Shown here piece by piece: positions 26,272-34,687 of a DNA stretch of 64,000 bases. How positions within the stretch are numbered: position 1 is the stretch's first letter; each line of letters opens with the position of its first letter. The stretch spans positions 1 to 64,000 of the forward strand of contig CAJTGE010000028.1 in NCBI GenBank assembly GCA_910575795.1, written 5' to 3'. This DNA comes from Clostridiaceae bacterium (GTDB lineage Bacteria > Bacillota > Clostridia > Lachnospirales > Lachnospiraceae). Below the pieces are notes generated by a model that saw only the letters and a list, made by a program, of their open reading frames with translations, was not told the origin of the DNA and did not search any database. A program made the translations under genes and the position numbers.

Positions 26272-27045
26272 TCACCTTTCTTGTCCCCGTTTCGCCTTTT
26301 CCCGCTCTCTGGCAATAAAACATACCCGCTCGCTCGTTTCCCCCGGCGCATCGCCTGAAAACGCGTCACAGACCGTCTCCAGCTCAAGCCCCGCCTCTGA
26401 AAGCGCCCGCGCCACCTCCTCAAACGAATACGCCCTCTGAAAATGCGTTTCCTGATATCTCCGGTACAGCTCCCCCTCCTCCCGCACAAACAAAGTCAGG
26501 TCATACTCATTGATCCGCTCCTTCTCATCGTACTCATTTTCCCAGATAAAACTTCCCTCCTCGCGTTCCTCGGCGATCGTCCCGCTCCCAAGAAGCTCCC
26601 GGTACTTATACTCCGTATTCATATCAAAAATAAACACCCCGCCCGGATCCAGGTAATTATTGACCAGCTTAAATACCCCGGCTAAATCCGCATAATCCAG
26701 GATATAGTTCATCGAATCGCACACGCTGACCACGGCCCTCACGGTCCCGTACAGCTCAAATTCCCGCATATCCTGCTGCAAATAAAGGATATCCGCCCCT
26801 GACCTCTCCCGCTTTTCCATCGCCGCCTGCAGCATTTCCTCCGACGCGTCCACCCCGATCATATCATACCCCATCGCGGCCAGCCGCTCCGTCACACTCC
26901 CCGTCCCGCACCCCAGATCCAGCACAAGCCCGTCCCGGATCCCGCGCTCCTCCAGACAGCCGCGCAGGCAGGCGCACCATTCATCGTAGGGGATATTGTC
27001 CATAAACATATCATAAACAGCGGCAAAGCCGGAATATGCATCCAT
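26272..27045 (-). CDS. Class I SAM-dependent methyltransferase (257 aa)
   Basis: Rossmann methyltransferase: motif I VLDLGCGTGSVTERLA (near residue 42), acidic GVDASEEML, motif II/III around VVSVCDSMNYILDY and a GGVFIFDMNTEYK strand. It belongs to the large family often named after small-molecule methylases; the substrate is unknown. ATG 27045 follows GAAAGGAACAACT. It is paired with hslO downstream. Confidence 0.8.
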   Translation of the reverse strand: MDAYSGFAAVYDMFMDNIPYDEWCACLRGCLEERGIRDGLVLDLGCGTGSVTERLAAMGYDMIGVDASEEMLQAAMEKRERSGADILYLQQDMREFELYGTVRAVVSVCDSMNYILDYADLAGVFKLVNNYLDPGGVFIFDMNTEYKYRELLGSGTIAEEREEGSFIWENEYDEKERINEYDLTLFVREEGELYRRYQETHFQRAYSFEEVARALSEAGLELETVCDAFSGDAPGETSERVCFIAREREKAKRGQER

Positions 27046-27114
27046 AGTTGTTCCTTTCCTTTCGTTTGATCTGAATTACAGAATAACTGTATAATAACTG
27101 TATAGCGAAATAAA

Positions 27115-27229
27115 TTTGTGAGAGGGCCGCCGGAAGCAGGCGATATATCCGACGAACCCCCGCTTTTCTCTGAGCGGGAGCGGGGTTCCGTTGGATATAG
27201 AACCTGTCACTGACGGCCCTATTCACAAA
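27115..27229 (+). repeat. Dispersed structured repeat, copy 2 (long form)
   Basis: The outer arms TTTGTGAGAGGGCCGCC and GACGGCCCTATTCACAAA are nearly complementary. A second stem pairs ATATCCGACGAACCCC with GGGGTTCCGTTGGATAT, and the tip is CCCGCT/AGCGGG. The right half carries the conserved GGTTCCGTTGGATATAGAAC also seen in copy 1. It sits between divergent genes (methyltransferase and the 27410 gene). Confidence 0.75.
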
Positions 27230-27313
27230 CTATACCCGGCGAAGCCATAAACAGTAACCACGGCCTTTTCACTCCCAATTTAAGCGATTTTGGCGATTCC
27301 CCTCAACCTCTTC

Positions 27314-27343
27314 TTGATCATTCCCCCCATCTTGGGGTATACT
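27314..27343 (+). promoter_or_regulatory. Promoter of the unknown membrane protein gene
   Basis: TTGATC (27314-27319), 18-base spacer, TATACT (27338-27343). The predicted start near 27350 gives a 60-base leader. Confidence 0.6.
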
Positions 27344-27409
27344 ATACCATGACACTCATACATCCCGCTACCGACAACGCGCCTGTTTTTGCGCTGTCTC
27401 CACAAGCCT

Positions 27410-28366
27410 ATGAACAACAACCTGATTATAAAAAAAATGCGCAGGACATTCTGCGTACGCCTTATACCATCCGCCCTGCTTTTTATGTTTTCCACAGGGC
27501 TCGGCTTCTGGTTTCCGGGAGGGAATTATTTTTTTCCAAGGCCCTTAAACTGCAAAAGCCATTACGAAAATTTTTACAACCGCGACCTTCCCTACGTCAC
27601 GGTTACGGTTCCTGAGCTCTCCTACACCGGATGCCGCTATACGGTAAACGGCCTGACAGAGGGGTATTATTACTATACCTTACATGACGGCTTCTGCCAG
27701 TTCTATCTGCTTGACGCGCCGTACGGGAAGGAGCCGCTCCCCCTGCGCCCGGGCGGGACCTTAAAGGGACGGCTCGTAAGGCTTAACCCCAAGGAATACC
27801 GGATGCTTTTATCCTTTATGGCAGAGGATCTCAACTGGACCGTCTCCTCCATGGAGCGCATGGCGGCGCCCTATGCGGTGTCAACCCTGCCCTATCCGTT
27901 TTATCTGGATCTCATTTTCCGCCTGGCAGCCGGGCTCGGCGCTGCGATTGGGTTGTCCGATTTTCTTGGCAGCCTCTTTTATCTCCTGCTTCCGGAATAT
28001 TCCCCGGCCTTCCGCTTTCTGGGCAGCCCGGAAAATCTCCGCCTGCACCTGGCAAAGGCGGAACTGGAGATGCGCCATACCGTCTTAAGCCAGACCCGCG
28101 CCCTCTGTCTGACGCCCGGATATGTGATCTCCCTGGATCCGGACCGCCTGCTGCTTTTGCCGGTTTCTTCCATTATAAAGGTACGGCGGCTGCCCGGGCT
28201 TTTGACGCCTGTCCTTGCTAAGCTCCTCTGTGCGGCGCGCCTGCCGGTTCACATAAAAGAGACGTTCCGGGTGCGCATTTTCACCGCAGAGGGGCCGTCG
28301 TGCGTGCTTGTCTTTTACTCAGAGGAGGATGTGCAGCTTTTACAGGAGCTGCATCACGCGCCTTAA
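27410..28366 (+). CDS. Unknown membrane-associated protein (318 aa)
   Basis: I do not recognise the family with certainty. The N-terminus has one membrane helix (about residues 12-28, VRLIPSALLFMFSTGLGFWF). A soluble region with YVTVTVPELSYTG and a VNGLTEGYYYYTL motif follows, then a second hydrophobic segment (~170-200). The end has the PH-like text LTPGYVISLDPDRLLLLPVSSIIKV. ATG 27410 lacks a clear ribosome site; an in-frame TTG at 27389 is an alternative. It converges on the queuosine operon. A bacterial PH-like or membrane-remodelling role is only a guess. Confidence 0.55.
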   Translation: MNNNLIIKKMRRTFCVRLIPSALLFMFSTGLGFWFPGGNYFFPRPLNCKSHYENFYNRDLPYVTVTVPELSYTGCRYTVNGLTEGYYYYTLHDGFCQFYLLDAPYGKEPLPLRPGGTLKGRLVRLNPKEYRMLLSFMAEDLNWTVSSMERMAAPYAVSTLPYPFYLDLIFRLAAGLGAAIGLSDFLGSLFYLLLPEYSPAFRFLGSPENLRLHLAKAELEMRHTVLSQTRALCLTPGYVISLDPDRLLLLPVSSIIKVRRLPGLLTPVLAKLLCAARLPVHIKETFRVRIFTAEGPSCVLVFYSEEDVQLLQELHHAP

Positions 28367-28391
28367 ACGGCGGGAGCAGGCGGCAGCGACG

Positions 28392-29090
28392 TCAGCCCAC
28401 CCCAAAGTCCGTGATCTCGTACAGGACTTCCACCGCCGGATCGTCTAAGAGCCAGCGGTATTCCTCCATAAACCAGGCCGTCAGCTCTTCGTCCCGCCGG
28501 ATGGGCGTGGTATTATTATTGTATACATTTACAGTGCCCAGCTTAAAATACCGCTTCAGGCAGTCTATATCATATGCGATCATGTCTCTCGTCTGCCCCC
28601 GTATCCCCACCATCAGGCACGGGGAGTCAAACCAGGCCGCCACCTCCTGCGGCCCGGAAAAATCAGCGTGCTTGCAGAGAACCTTCTCGCGAAACTCCCT
28701 GTCAAACGTCTCCACCCCGATCTTAAACAGCGCCTGCGCCGGGATGCGTTTCCTCATCTCCCCCAGCCGGCTCCGGTACATCCAGTGCGCCTCGAAAAAC
28801 ACCTTACTCACTGTATTCTTCCTGACTGTTTCTTCTATATCGAGAAGCGTCTGCTCCGGAAGCTCAAAACAGCTCCCGGAATTGATGATTTCCAATGCCC
28901 CGAACTCCCCTGTCACTCTGGAAAGCGTCTCCCGGTTCAGGCGGATCATAGACGCCTCGTCCGTCCCGTTATCATCCGTATAATCGCAGAAGGCGCATTT
29001 TCCCCAGGCACAGGGGAAGGAGCGCAGAAGACAGATCTCCCTCCTGTTTTTATTAGTGATGCGGCTATACCGCTCCTCCGGCACTCCCAT
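28392..29090 (-). CDS. queL: Radical SAM queuine lyase, QueL-like (232 aa)
   Basis: Short radical SAM enzyme. The iron-sulfur cluster cysteines are in SFPCAWGKCAFCDY (near residue 28), an unusual Cx4Cx2C spacing. A GALEIINSGSCFELPE strand follows, then FFEAHWMYRSRL and FKIGVETFDREFREKVL. In Clostridioides difficile a radical SAM protein in an operon with a nucleoside hydrolase and an ECF S-component liberates preQ1 from salvaged queuine. The same three-gene order is seen here with a preQ1 riboswitch. The start follows AAAGGAGG and overlaps the upstream gene by 26 bases. Assignment rests on context plus family, not on alignment. Confidence 0.75.
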   Translation of the reverse strand: MGVPEERYSRITNKNRREICLLRSFPCAWGKCAFCDYTDDNGTDEASMIRLNRETLSRVTGEFGALEIINSGSCFELPEQTLLDIEETVRKNTVSKVFFEAHWMYRSRLGEMRKRIPAQALFKIGVETFDREFREKVLCKHADFSGPQEVAAWFDSPCLMVGIRGQTRDMIAYDIDCLKRYFKLGTVNVYNNNTTPIRRDEELTAWFMEEYRWLLDDPAVEVLYEITDFGVG

Positions 29091-29727
29091 GGCGGCGCCC
29101 TCCTTTCCACGAACGCTTCATCTCAGACGGAATGGCGCGCAGGATGCAGACCACTGCAAACAGGCTGATTACGCGATCCAGATAATCCGTCGCAATCTGA
29201 ACTGCAAAGACGCTGCCCGTCAGCCCCAGCGGCGTTTTGGCGAGAAGCTGGACCAGGATAGTGGAGCCGGAGGAGGTAATCCCCCCGAACAGCCCGGCGC
29301 AGATAGCGGAGCTTAAAAGCGTCCCCGGAACGGTTATCACCGCCGCCGGCCATAAAAGGCCGGTCCATTTCACATCCTTTCCTTTAAACACCAGACCGGA
29401 CATCAGTCCCACTGCCATTCCCACCGGGGCAAAGTACAGAGAATAAATGTCCGTCGTCATCCCCAGAATCAGGCCGCTGAGCAGGTTCGGGAGCATGCCG
29501 AACCAAGGCCCCATCAGCGCCCCGGTCAGTATGGTTCCGATACTGTCTAAATAAATCGGAAGGCGCAGAAACAGGGCAATCTGCCCGCCTGCCATGTTGA
29601 TGCAGACCGCCATGCCCAAAAGGCATATCTGAAATGCGGTTATACGCGGTTTTTCTCCCTGCCCGGCCTCCCGGATAAGCGGCTGCGGCGTCCGCGGCCC
29701 GCGTCCATGTTCCTCTGTCTGTCTCAT
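29065..29727 (-). CDS. qrtT: ECF transporter S component for queuosine/queuine, QrtT-like (220 aa)
   Basis: Six hydrophobic segments typical of an energy-coupling-factor substrate-binding subunit, starting after a ~28-residue cytoplasmic head (ITAFQICLLGMAVCINMAGG). PIYLDSIGTILTGALMGP is the S-component signature region and FAPVGMAVGLMSGLVF lies in the middle. It would work with a shared ECF A/A'/T module, which is not in this window. It sits between the hydrolase and the radical SAM gene, with a four-base ATGA overlap to the hydrolase. Other S-component substrates are possible, but the context favours queuosine precursors. Confidence 0.78.
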   Translation of the reverse strand: MRQTEEHGRGPRTPQPLIREAGQGEKPRITAFQICLLGMAVCINMAGGQIALFLRLPIYLDSIGTILTGALMGPWFGMLPNLLSGLILGMTTDIYSLYFAPVGMAVGLMSGLVFKGKDVKWTGLLWPAAVITVPGTLLSSAICAGLFGGITSSGSTILVQLLAKTPLGLTGSVFAVQIATDYLDRVISLFAVVCILRAIPSEMKRSWKGGRRHGSAGGAV

Positions 29728-30758
29728 TGCCCGAACTCACCTCCCATCTGCGGTATCCCGAACCCGCGGCTGACCGCAGGCAAAAAATCAAGCCACTCAA
29801 GCTCCCTCTCCCCAATCTTCAAAACCCTGCTTAAAAACAGCTTGAAAAACCGGGGCGGATTCGTTTCTGTAAGGATGAGCGCATTCGGCTCCCGCCTGTA
29901 AAAGCCCGCGGCGTCCACAATCGTCTGCCCTGCCGACAGACCGCCCGTCTCCACCTGTGTGTAGGCCCGGATACCGCTGCACAGGCTTCTGTCCAGGAAA
30001 TACGCCACAGCCAGCGGATCATTGATCACGCATCCAATCAGCTTTTCCTGCTCCCAGTGGAAATCCAGATAAAATTTCGTGATTCTCCCGATAAATCCAC
30101 CTGTTTCGGGATTCATCCGCTCCATATATGAGAGGACATTCGGAGTCAGGACAATGCGGCGCGTCACATCAAGGCCCACCATGGCAATCTCCTTTCCGAG
30201 CTCCCCCGCCGCCGCGTAAACGGCCGCCGCCGCATCCGGATCCACCCAGTAATTGTATTCCGCCACCGGCGAACAGTTCCCGTGGCTCCGGAAACTCCCG
30301 CCCATGGACACAATCTCCTCCAGCATGGAGAACGCCTCCCTATCCCGCTCAAGCATCCTCGCAAGATTCGTAAGCGGCCCTAAGGCGATGATGGATAAAC
30401 CGCCCTCCCTCGCCCCGGCAATCAGGAAGTCTACTGCGGACTGCGCGTTCTCATAGCCGGGAACCTCCGGAAGAAAGCTCTCCCCCAGCGCATCCGCCCC
30501 GTGTGTATCGAGCGCATCCTGATACGCGCGTTTTAGCGGCCTCTCCTCCCCCAAAAAGACCGGGATGTCGAGGCGGCCCATCTGATTTAAAATCTTTTTC
30601 GCATTCCCAAAGCCCATATCCACCGGCCCGTTGCCGCAGACAATCGTGATCCCCCGTATGTCCAGCTCCTCCGAGGAAACCGCAAGCATCAGGGCCAGGC
30701 TGTCATCAATCCCCGGATCACAGTCAATAACAACCTTTCGTTTGATCTTCTGTTCCAT
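29724..30758 (-). CDS. queK: Queuosine nucleoside hydrolase, QueK-like (344 aa)
   Basis: IUNH-type nucleoside hydrolase: the calcium-binding N-terminal motif RKVVIDCDPGIDDSLALML (residues ~6-24) and the ITIVCGNGPVDMG segment, where ordinary IUNH enzymes read TxxGN. SIIALGPLTNLARML and EYNYWVDPDAAAAV complete the pocket. It would cleave the ribose from imported queuosine to give queuine for the lyase. ATG 30758 is chosen because AGGAGAGAGG precedes it; the longer frame upstream runs through the riboswitch platform. It is the first gene of the operon. Confidence 0.8.
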   Translation of the reverse strand: MEQKIKRKVVIDCDPGIDDSLALMLAVSSEELDIRGITIVCGNGPVDMGFGNAKKILNQMGRLDIPVFLGEERPLKRAYQDALDTHGADALGESFLPEVPGYENAQSAVDFLIAGAREGGLSIIALGPLTNLARMLERDREAFSMLEEIVSMGGSFRSHGNCSPVAEYNYWVDPDAAAAVYAAAGELGKEIAMVGLDVTRRIVLTPNVLSYMERMNPETGGFIGRITKFYLDFHWEQEKLIGCVINDPLAVAYFLDRSLCSGIRAYTQVETGGLSAGQTIVDAAGFYRREPNALILTETNPPRFFKLFLSRVLKIGERELEWLDFLPAVSRGFGIPQMGGEFGQ

Positions 30759-30857
30759 ACATCCTCTCTCCTCATTCTGTTTTGCGCCGGAACCTCCCCC
30801 ACACGGCAAGAACAGCATTCCCCGGCATACGCCGGGACAGCAGGACCCGCCGCGTGC

Positions 30858-30883
30858 AAAAAAATGCAGTGCGGCCCTGCAGC
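30858..30883 (-). terminator. Riboswitch expression-platform terminator
   Basis: TGCAG/CTGCA stem around GGCCGCA, followed by seven T on the minus strand, between the preQ1 aptamer and queK. It suggests control by premature termination. Confidence 0.6.
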
Positions 30884-30936
30884 CATGCATATCCATAACA
30901 GCTCAGATGTACAGACTGTGATACCTGTTTCATGCG

Positions 30937-30971
30937 CCTGTTTTTTTATACTGGGAGGTCCTCGAACCAGT
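30937..30971 (-). ncRNA. preQ1-I riboswitch aptamer
   Basis: Read on the minus strand: P1 5' strand ACTGG, loop TTCGAGGACC, P1 3' strand CCAGT, then the A-rich tail ATAAAAAAACAGG that forms the pseudoknot. This matches the class I preQ1 layout (short stem, UUC loop, A-rich 3' tail) and the ~34-base size. It sits 15-20 bases after the predicted transcription start and ahead of a queuosine salvage operon, which fits its ligand. Confidence 0.82.
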
Positions 30972-30992
30972 TATCCTGAAACATGTTTTTAT

Positions 30993-31021
30993 ATTATAGC
31001 ACCCGGTTATTATATTGTAAA
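30993..31021 (-). promoter_or_regulatory. Promoter of the queuosine salvage operon
   Basis: On the minus strand TTTACA (31021-31016), 17-base spacer, TATAAT (30998-30993). Start predicted near 30986, just ahead of the aptamer. The stretch 31022-31256 shows no gene. Confidence 0.8.
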
Positions 31022-31256
31022 GAATCGGGTTGAGGAATGCTGTTCAAATATCTTCCCATGTTTACATTCCCCTTTCACAGCGATTCCATTTATATCTTAC
31101 ACATGCAAAAAAATTCATAATATCATTATAAAAGATGACAGATTCCAAGCCAATCAATTCATCCGCAAAACAGCTTGTAATCCCACATTTTTTCTGATAT
31201 ATTTGTTATAATTGATTATTTAAACGTCTATAAACACAATAAAGGGGGATTTTACT

Positions 31257-32171
31257 ATGAAAACGTCCTGGAGAAGAGCATTCTCAGCCATGATCGCATG
31301 CGGCCTTCTGTCTGCAGCCCTTGGCGTTTTACCTGTTCACGCAGAGGTAACAGAGGATTCTAATCCTCCTGTTTGCTTTGAGTATTGCGCGATTGGCTTC
31401 GCAGAGGGCAGAACCGGGCCGGACGGTGTCCCATATCACTGTCTGAACAACGACCTGTTCTACATCGAATACCCCGGAACCTGGTATTTCGGCTCCAGCG
31501 GAATCTGTCCCATCGTCTTCTACGATGATTCCGAAGTCCAAAAAACCATCCATAACTTTGAATCCTTTGTGGATGCCTCTCTGTCCGGCTCCGGGAAGCA
31601 GGTTGACCGGTACGTGCGAAACGGCGGCCTTGATCCGTATCTGAAGCAGGTTCTGAATATCCGCAGCAGCTCAGGATATCAGTTTGATAACCAGACAAAC
31701 GATGACGGCATTCTCGTTTATTTCCTGCGAAAGGATGGGGAAGCCGTGGCTTCGATTATCATCTGGACCTCCTTTGGCCAGGTCAGCATCCGTGACGAGC
31801 GCTCCGACGCAGCACCTGACCCTGCCAGAGATTACGGGAGCATCATGGTTATGCCTGTCGCGGATTCAGAAGATTTAAGCTCCCCGGAAGCCATACAGGC
31901 TTTTGTGGACAGCGGGAAACTGAATGACCGCCTGAAGATGGATACAAGCATCCTCACATGGACCACAAAAGCATTCCAGACAGAACATCACAACTACCTC
32001 CTGTGTGAAGGCGCCGGCGGCTTTTTAGACATCTCCGTCTACATTCCGGTTGCGCCCGCCGGCTCAAAAAAGTGGCTTATCTGCTTTGAAGCCTGCAAAG
32101 AGAGTGAAATCAGCTACAATGCATACCATATCCGCGATGATATCATCAAGACTTTCCGGGTTTTAAAATAG
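31257..32171 (+). CDS. Secreted protein of unknown function (304 aa)
   Basis: Clear signal peptide (residues 1-30: MKTSWRRAFSAMIACGLLSA, then VLPVHAEV with an AxA cleavage site). The mature part is acidic and beta-rich, with IEYPGTWYFGSSGICPIVFYDD near residue 70, three cysteines and no membrane anchor. I do not recognise the family. It is exported and probably wall-associated or released. The start follows AAGGGGGATTTTACT. It is monocistronic, with a terminator downstream. Confidence 0.7.
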   Translation: MKTSWRRAFSAMIACGLLSAALGVLPVHAEVTEDSNPPVCFEYCAIGFAEGRTGPDGVPYHCLNNDLFYIEYPGTWYFGSSGICPIVFYDDSEVQKTIHNFESFVDASLSGSGKQVDRYVRNGGLDPYLKQVLNIRSSSGYQFDNQTNDDGILVYFLRKDGEAVASIIIWTSFGQVSIRDERSDAAPDPARDYGSIMVMPVADSEDLSSPEAIQAFVDSGKLNDRLKMDTSILTWTTKAFQTEHHNYLLCEGAGGFLDISVYIPVAPAGSKKWLICFEACKESEISYNAYHIRDDIIKTFRVLK

Positions 32172-32215
32172 CTGCATTGCAACCGTTCCGTCTGTCGAAC
32201 TTATTGCACTGAATT

Positions 32216-32247
32216 CGGGCAGGAAAGAGCTGTCCCTGCCCGATTTT
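32216..32247 (+). terminator. Terminator of the secreted protein gene
   Basis: CGGGCAGG (32216-32223) pairs with CCTGCCCG (32235-32242), then ATTTT. Confidence 0.8.
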
Positions 32248-32364
32248 CACAAGCTTCTCCAGATACGTTACCGGAACCTCCCCTGTCAGCCTGCTGTTCC
32301 CGGCCTGCGCCGCCATATCAGGCTGATAAATCCCTGTGATTCCCTTTCAAAAACATCCCCTTCT

Positions 32365-32742
32365 TTAAAATACGGAGCCCCTGAAAATAATCTCCGCCCC
32401 AAACGGCATCAGGGCCAGCTTTGCCAGTTTCAACTGCTGTAAGCCAAACGGGATCCCCACAACCGTTACACAGAGAGCAATCCCGATTACCAAATGTTCC
32501 AGCGCCAGCGGCAGCCCCGACACCAGCAGCCAGATCATATTCACAAGAAACGATCCCGTCCCGCCGCTGTATACCACCTCTTTCCCAAAAGGGAAAAAAC
32601 TAAGCGAAGCAAACTTAAAGCACTGTATTCCCACCGGGATCCCCACAACCGTAATACACCAAAGGCATCCTGCCAGGCACCAGCTCAAACCGCTGAGCGC
32701 GCCGCCGCAGATAAACCAAATCAGATTTCCCAGACATCCCAT
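32365..32742 (-). CDS. YccF domain membrane protein (125 aa)
   Basis: Two tandem YccF repeats. The hallmark WCITVVGIPVGIQCFKFASLSFFPFGK lies at residues ~28-54 and its repeat CVTVVGIPFGLQQLKLAKLALMPFG at ~90-115. Four membrane segments. The family has no known function and occurs widely in bacteria. ATG 32742 follows AAGGAG by eight bases; a GTG two codons earlier is less well placed. Confidence 0.85.
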   Translation of the reverse strand: MGCLGNLIWFICGGALSGLSWCLAGCLWCITVVGIPVGIQCFKFASLSFFPFGKEVVYSGGTGSFLVNMIWLLVSGLPLALEHLVIGIALCVTVVGIPFGLQQLKLAKLALMPFGAEIIFRGSVF

Positions 32743-32908
32743 ATACACATCTCCTTCCCGAACCTCTCAATTATTCCCATGCTGTGACGCTGAAAAAACG
32801 CCAGCAACAGTTCTTTTACCCAATGCAATCATCCCCGCTCAAAATTCGCACAATTTTTGTGCAAATTTCGCACCGATTATTATAAATCGTTTTTCTGTAT
32901 CCTATGGA

Positions 32909-33174
32909 GGAGAGCCTGCGATCGCTACCTATGCCTGCATCGCTTATGTTATCTGCATAATATATCTGATACTGCAGGGAGTAGGCGACGGATGCCAGCC
33001 GCTACTCAGCCGGCATTACGGAGAGAAACCGTTTGACAGACTGAAAAGCACAAGGAAAATGGCGTATGAATTTGCATTGTTCCCGTCCTGTGGAGTACGA
33101 TTTTCGCAAGGATCCTATCGGCATTGTCAGCCGTTCTCCTGAAGAACTTTGTGGATAAAAAAGAAATGCCCTGA
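32909..33174 (+). pseudogene. MATE-family efflux pump remnant
   Basis: The first frame reads EPAIATYACIAYVICIIYLI then LQGVGDGCQPLLSRHYGEKP, a recognisable MATE segment. After about residue 60 sequence is lost and the frame shifts. The second frame reads CIVPVLWSTIFARILSALSA then VLLKNFVDKKEMP and a stop at 33174, matching a MATE C-terminus. No start codon or ribosome site remains. Two fragments of one gene with a large internal deletion, clearly dead. Confidence 0.75.
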
Positions 33175-33202
33175 TAAGCCATAAGCGGATGGGATGAAGC
33201 AG

Positions 33203-33284
33203 GGAGAACCACACTGTGCCGGGAACAGGCCGCTCAATGGGGGCGACGCCCCCATTCTGCAATGTGGCCGGCAGATGGTTCTCC
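33203..33284. repeat. Nested inverted repeat (cruciform-like), 82 bp
   Basis: GGAGAACCA/TGGTTCTCC outer stem, TGCCGG/CCGGCA middle stem and GGGGGCG/CGCCCCC inner stem. No T-run follows on either strand, so it is not a simple terminator. It lies between the MATE remnant and purD and is unrelated in sequence to the 22.9/27.1/39.5 kb repeat. Confidence 0.6.
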
Positions 33285-33384
33285 TTACCGCAAACAACTT
33301 TTATAATCCTGCAAATATCATGGTAAATGCCAGTCGCATATACCTCTTTTGCACCGCTGTATGTTCCGCCAGATGCGCCCAAAT

Positions 33385-34668
33385 TTAATTAATGTATGCC
33401 TCATCAATCGCTTTCCCGATATCGTGGCGCATGTATTTATTTTCAAAATCGACCCATTCCGCCGCCTCATAGGCATTGGCCCTGGCCTCTTTCAGATCGC
33501 TGCCAAGGGCCGTTATCCCCAGAACACGGCCGCCGTTTGTCACAATATCCCCATGCGCGCCAAATTTGGTTCCCGCGTGGAACGCGTACCGGCCCTCTTT
33601 GCCCTGAAATGCCTCCAGGCCGCGGATCGCAAAGCCTTTTTCATACTTCACCGGATATCCGTCCGAGGCCAGGACCACGCAGACCGCCGCGTTGTCCTCA
33701 AACGCCAGTTCAATCTTGTCGAGCGTGCCGTCCACACAGGCTTCAAACACCTCCACAATGTCGTTTTTCATCCTCGGAAGCACGACCTGGGTTTCCGGGT
33801 CACCGAAGCGGGCGTTGTATTCCAGCACCTTCGGGCCCTGCTCGGTCAGCATCAGGCCAAAGAAAATGATCCCCTTAAAGGCGCGTCCCTCGGCCCTCAT
33901 GGCGTCAACCGTGGCCTGGTAGATGTGCTCCCTGCAGAACGCGTCCACCTCGTCCGTGTAAAAGGGGCTCGGTGAAAAGGTCCCCATCCCCCCTGTGTTC
34001 AGCCCCTGATCGCCGTCCATGGCGCGCTTGTGATCCTGAGAGGAGGTCATGATCCGGATCGTCTCCCCGTCCACAAAGGACAGAACCGATACCTCGCGGC
34101 CGGTCATGAATTCCTCAATCACTATCTTATTGCCGGCCGCCCCGAATTTCTTATCTGTCATGATCTCCCGCACGCCGGCCTCGGCCTCCTCCCGGTTCTG
34201 GCAGATGAGGACGCCCTTTCCCAGCGCCAGGCCGTCGGCCTTGAGCACCGTCGGCATAGGGGCTGTCTTCAAATATTGAAGCGCCTCCCCGGCGTCGTCA
34301 AAGACCTCATACGCCGCGGTTGGAATATGGTATTTTTTCATCAAATCCTTGGAAAATGCCTTGGAGCCTTCGAGAACGGCCGCACATTTGCGCGGGCCGA
34401 ACACGCGCAGGCCCCTTGACTCAAATACATCCACCACGCCGCCCACCAGCGGGTCGTCCATGCCGATCACTGTTAAGTCGATCTTCTTTTCCTCTGCAAA
34501 ATCGGCCAGCCGGTCAAATTCCATGGCGCCGATCTCCACACACTCTGCAAACTCCGCGATCCCGGCGTTGCCCGGCGCGCAGTATATCTTATCCGCCTTC
34601 GGGCTCTTTGAAACCTTCCAGGCAATGGCGTGCTCGCGGCCGCCGCTTCCTACTATCAATACCTTCAT
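33385..34668 (-). CDS. purD: Phosphoribosylamine-glycine ligase (427 aa)
   Basis: ATP-grasp enzyme starting MKVLIVGSGGREHAIAWK. It has PTVLKADGLALGKGV (near residue 135), EEFMTGREVSVLSFVDG, the GGMGTFSPSPF signature and EYNARFGDPETQVVLPR. It joins phosphoribosylamine and glycine to make GAR, the second step of purine synthesis. ATG 34668 follows AGAGGAG. It is the last gene of purE-M-N-D, 19 bases after purN. Confidence 0.97.
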   Translation of the reverse strand: MKVLIVGSGGREHAIAWKVSKSPKADKIYCAPGNAGIAEFAECVEIGAMEFDRLADFAEEKKIDLTVIGMDDPLVGGVVDVFESRGLRVFGPRKCAAVLEGSKAFSKDLMKKYHIPTAAYEVFDDAGEALQYLKTAPMPTVLKADGLALGKGVLICQNREEAEAGVREIMTDKKFGAAGNKIVIEEFMTGREVSVLSFVDGETIRIMTSSQDHKRAMDGDQGLNTGGMGTFSPSPFYTDEVDAFCREHIYQATVDAMRAEGRAFKGIIFFGLMLTEQGPKVLEYNARFGDPETQVVLPRMKNDIVEVFEACVDGTLDKIELAFEDNAAVCVVLASDGYPVKYEKGFAIRGLEAFQGKEGRYAFHAGTKFGAHGDIVTNGGRVLGITALGSDLKEARANAYEAAEWVDFENKYMRHDIGKAIDEAYIN

Positions 34669-34687
34669 GCTATGCTCCTCTGTGTGT

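Noticed and set aside
33203..33284. Nested inverted repeat considered as the purD terminator
   Set aside because: No T-run on either strand and it lies 100 bases past the purD stop.
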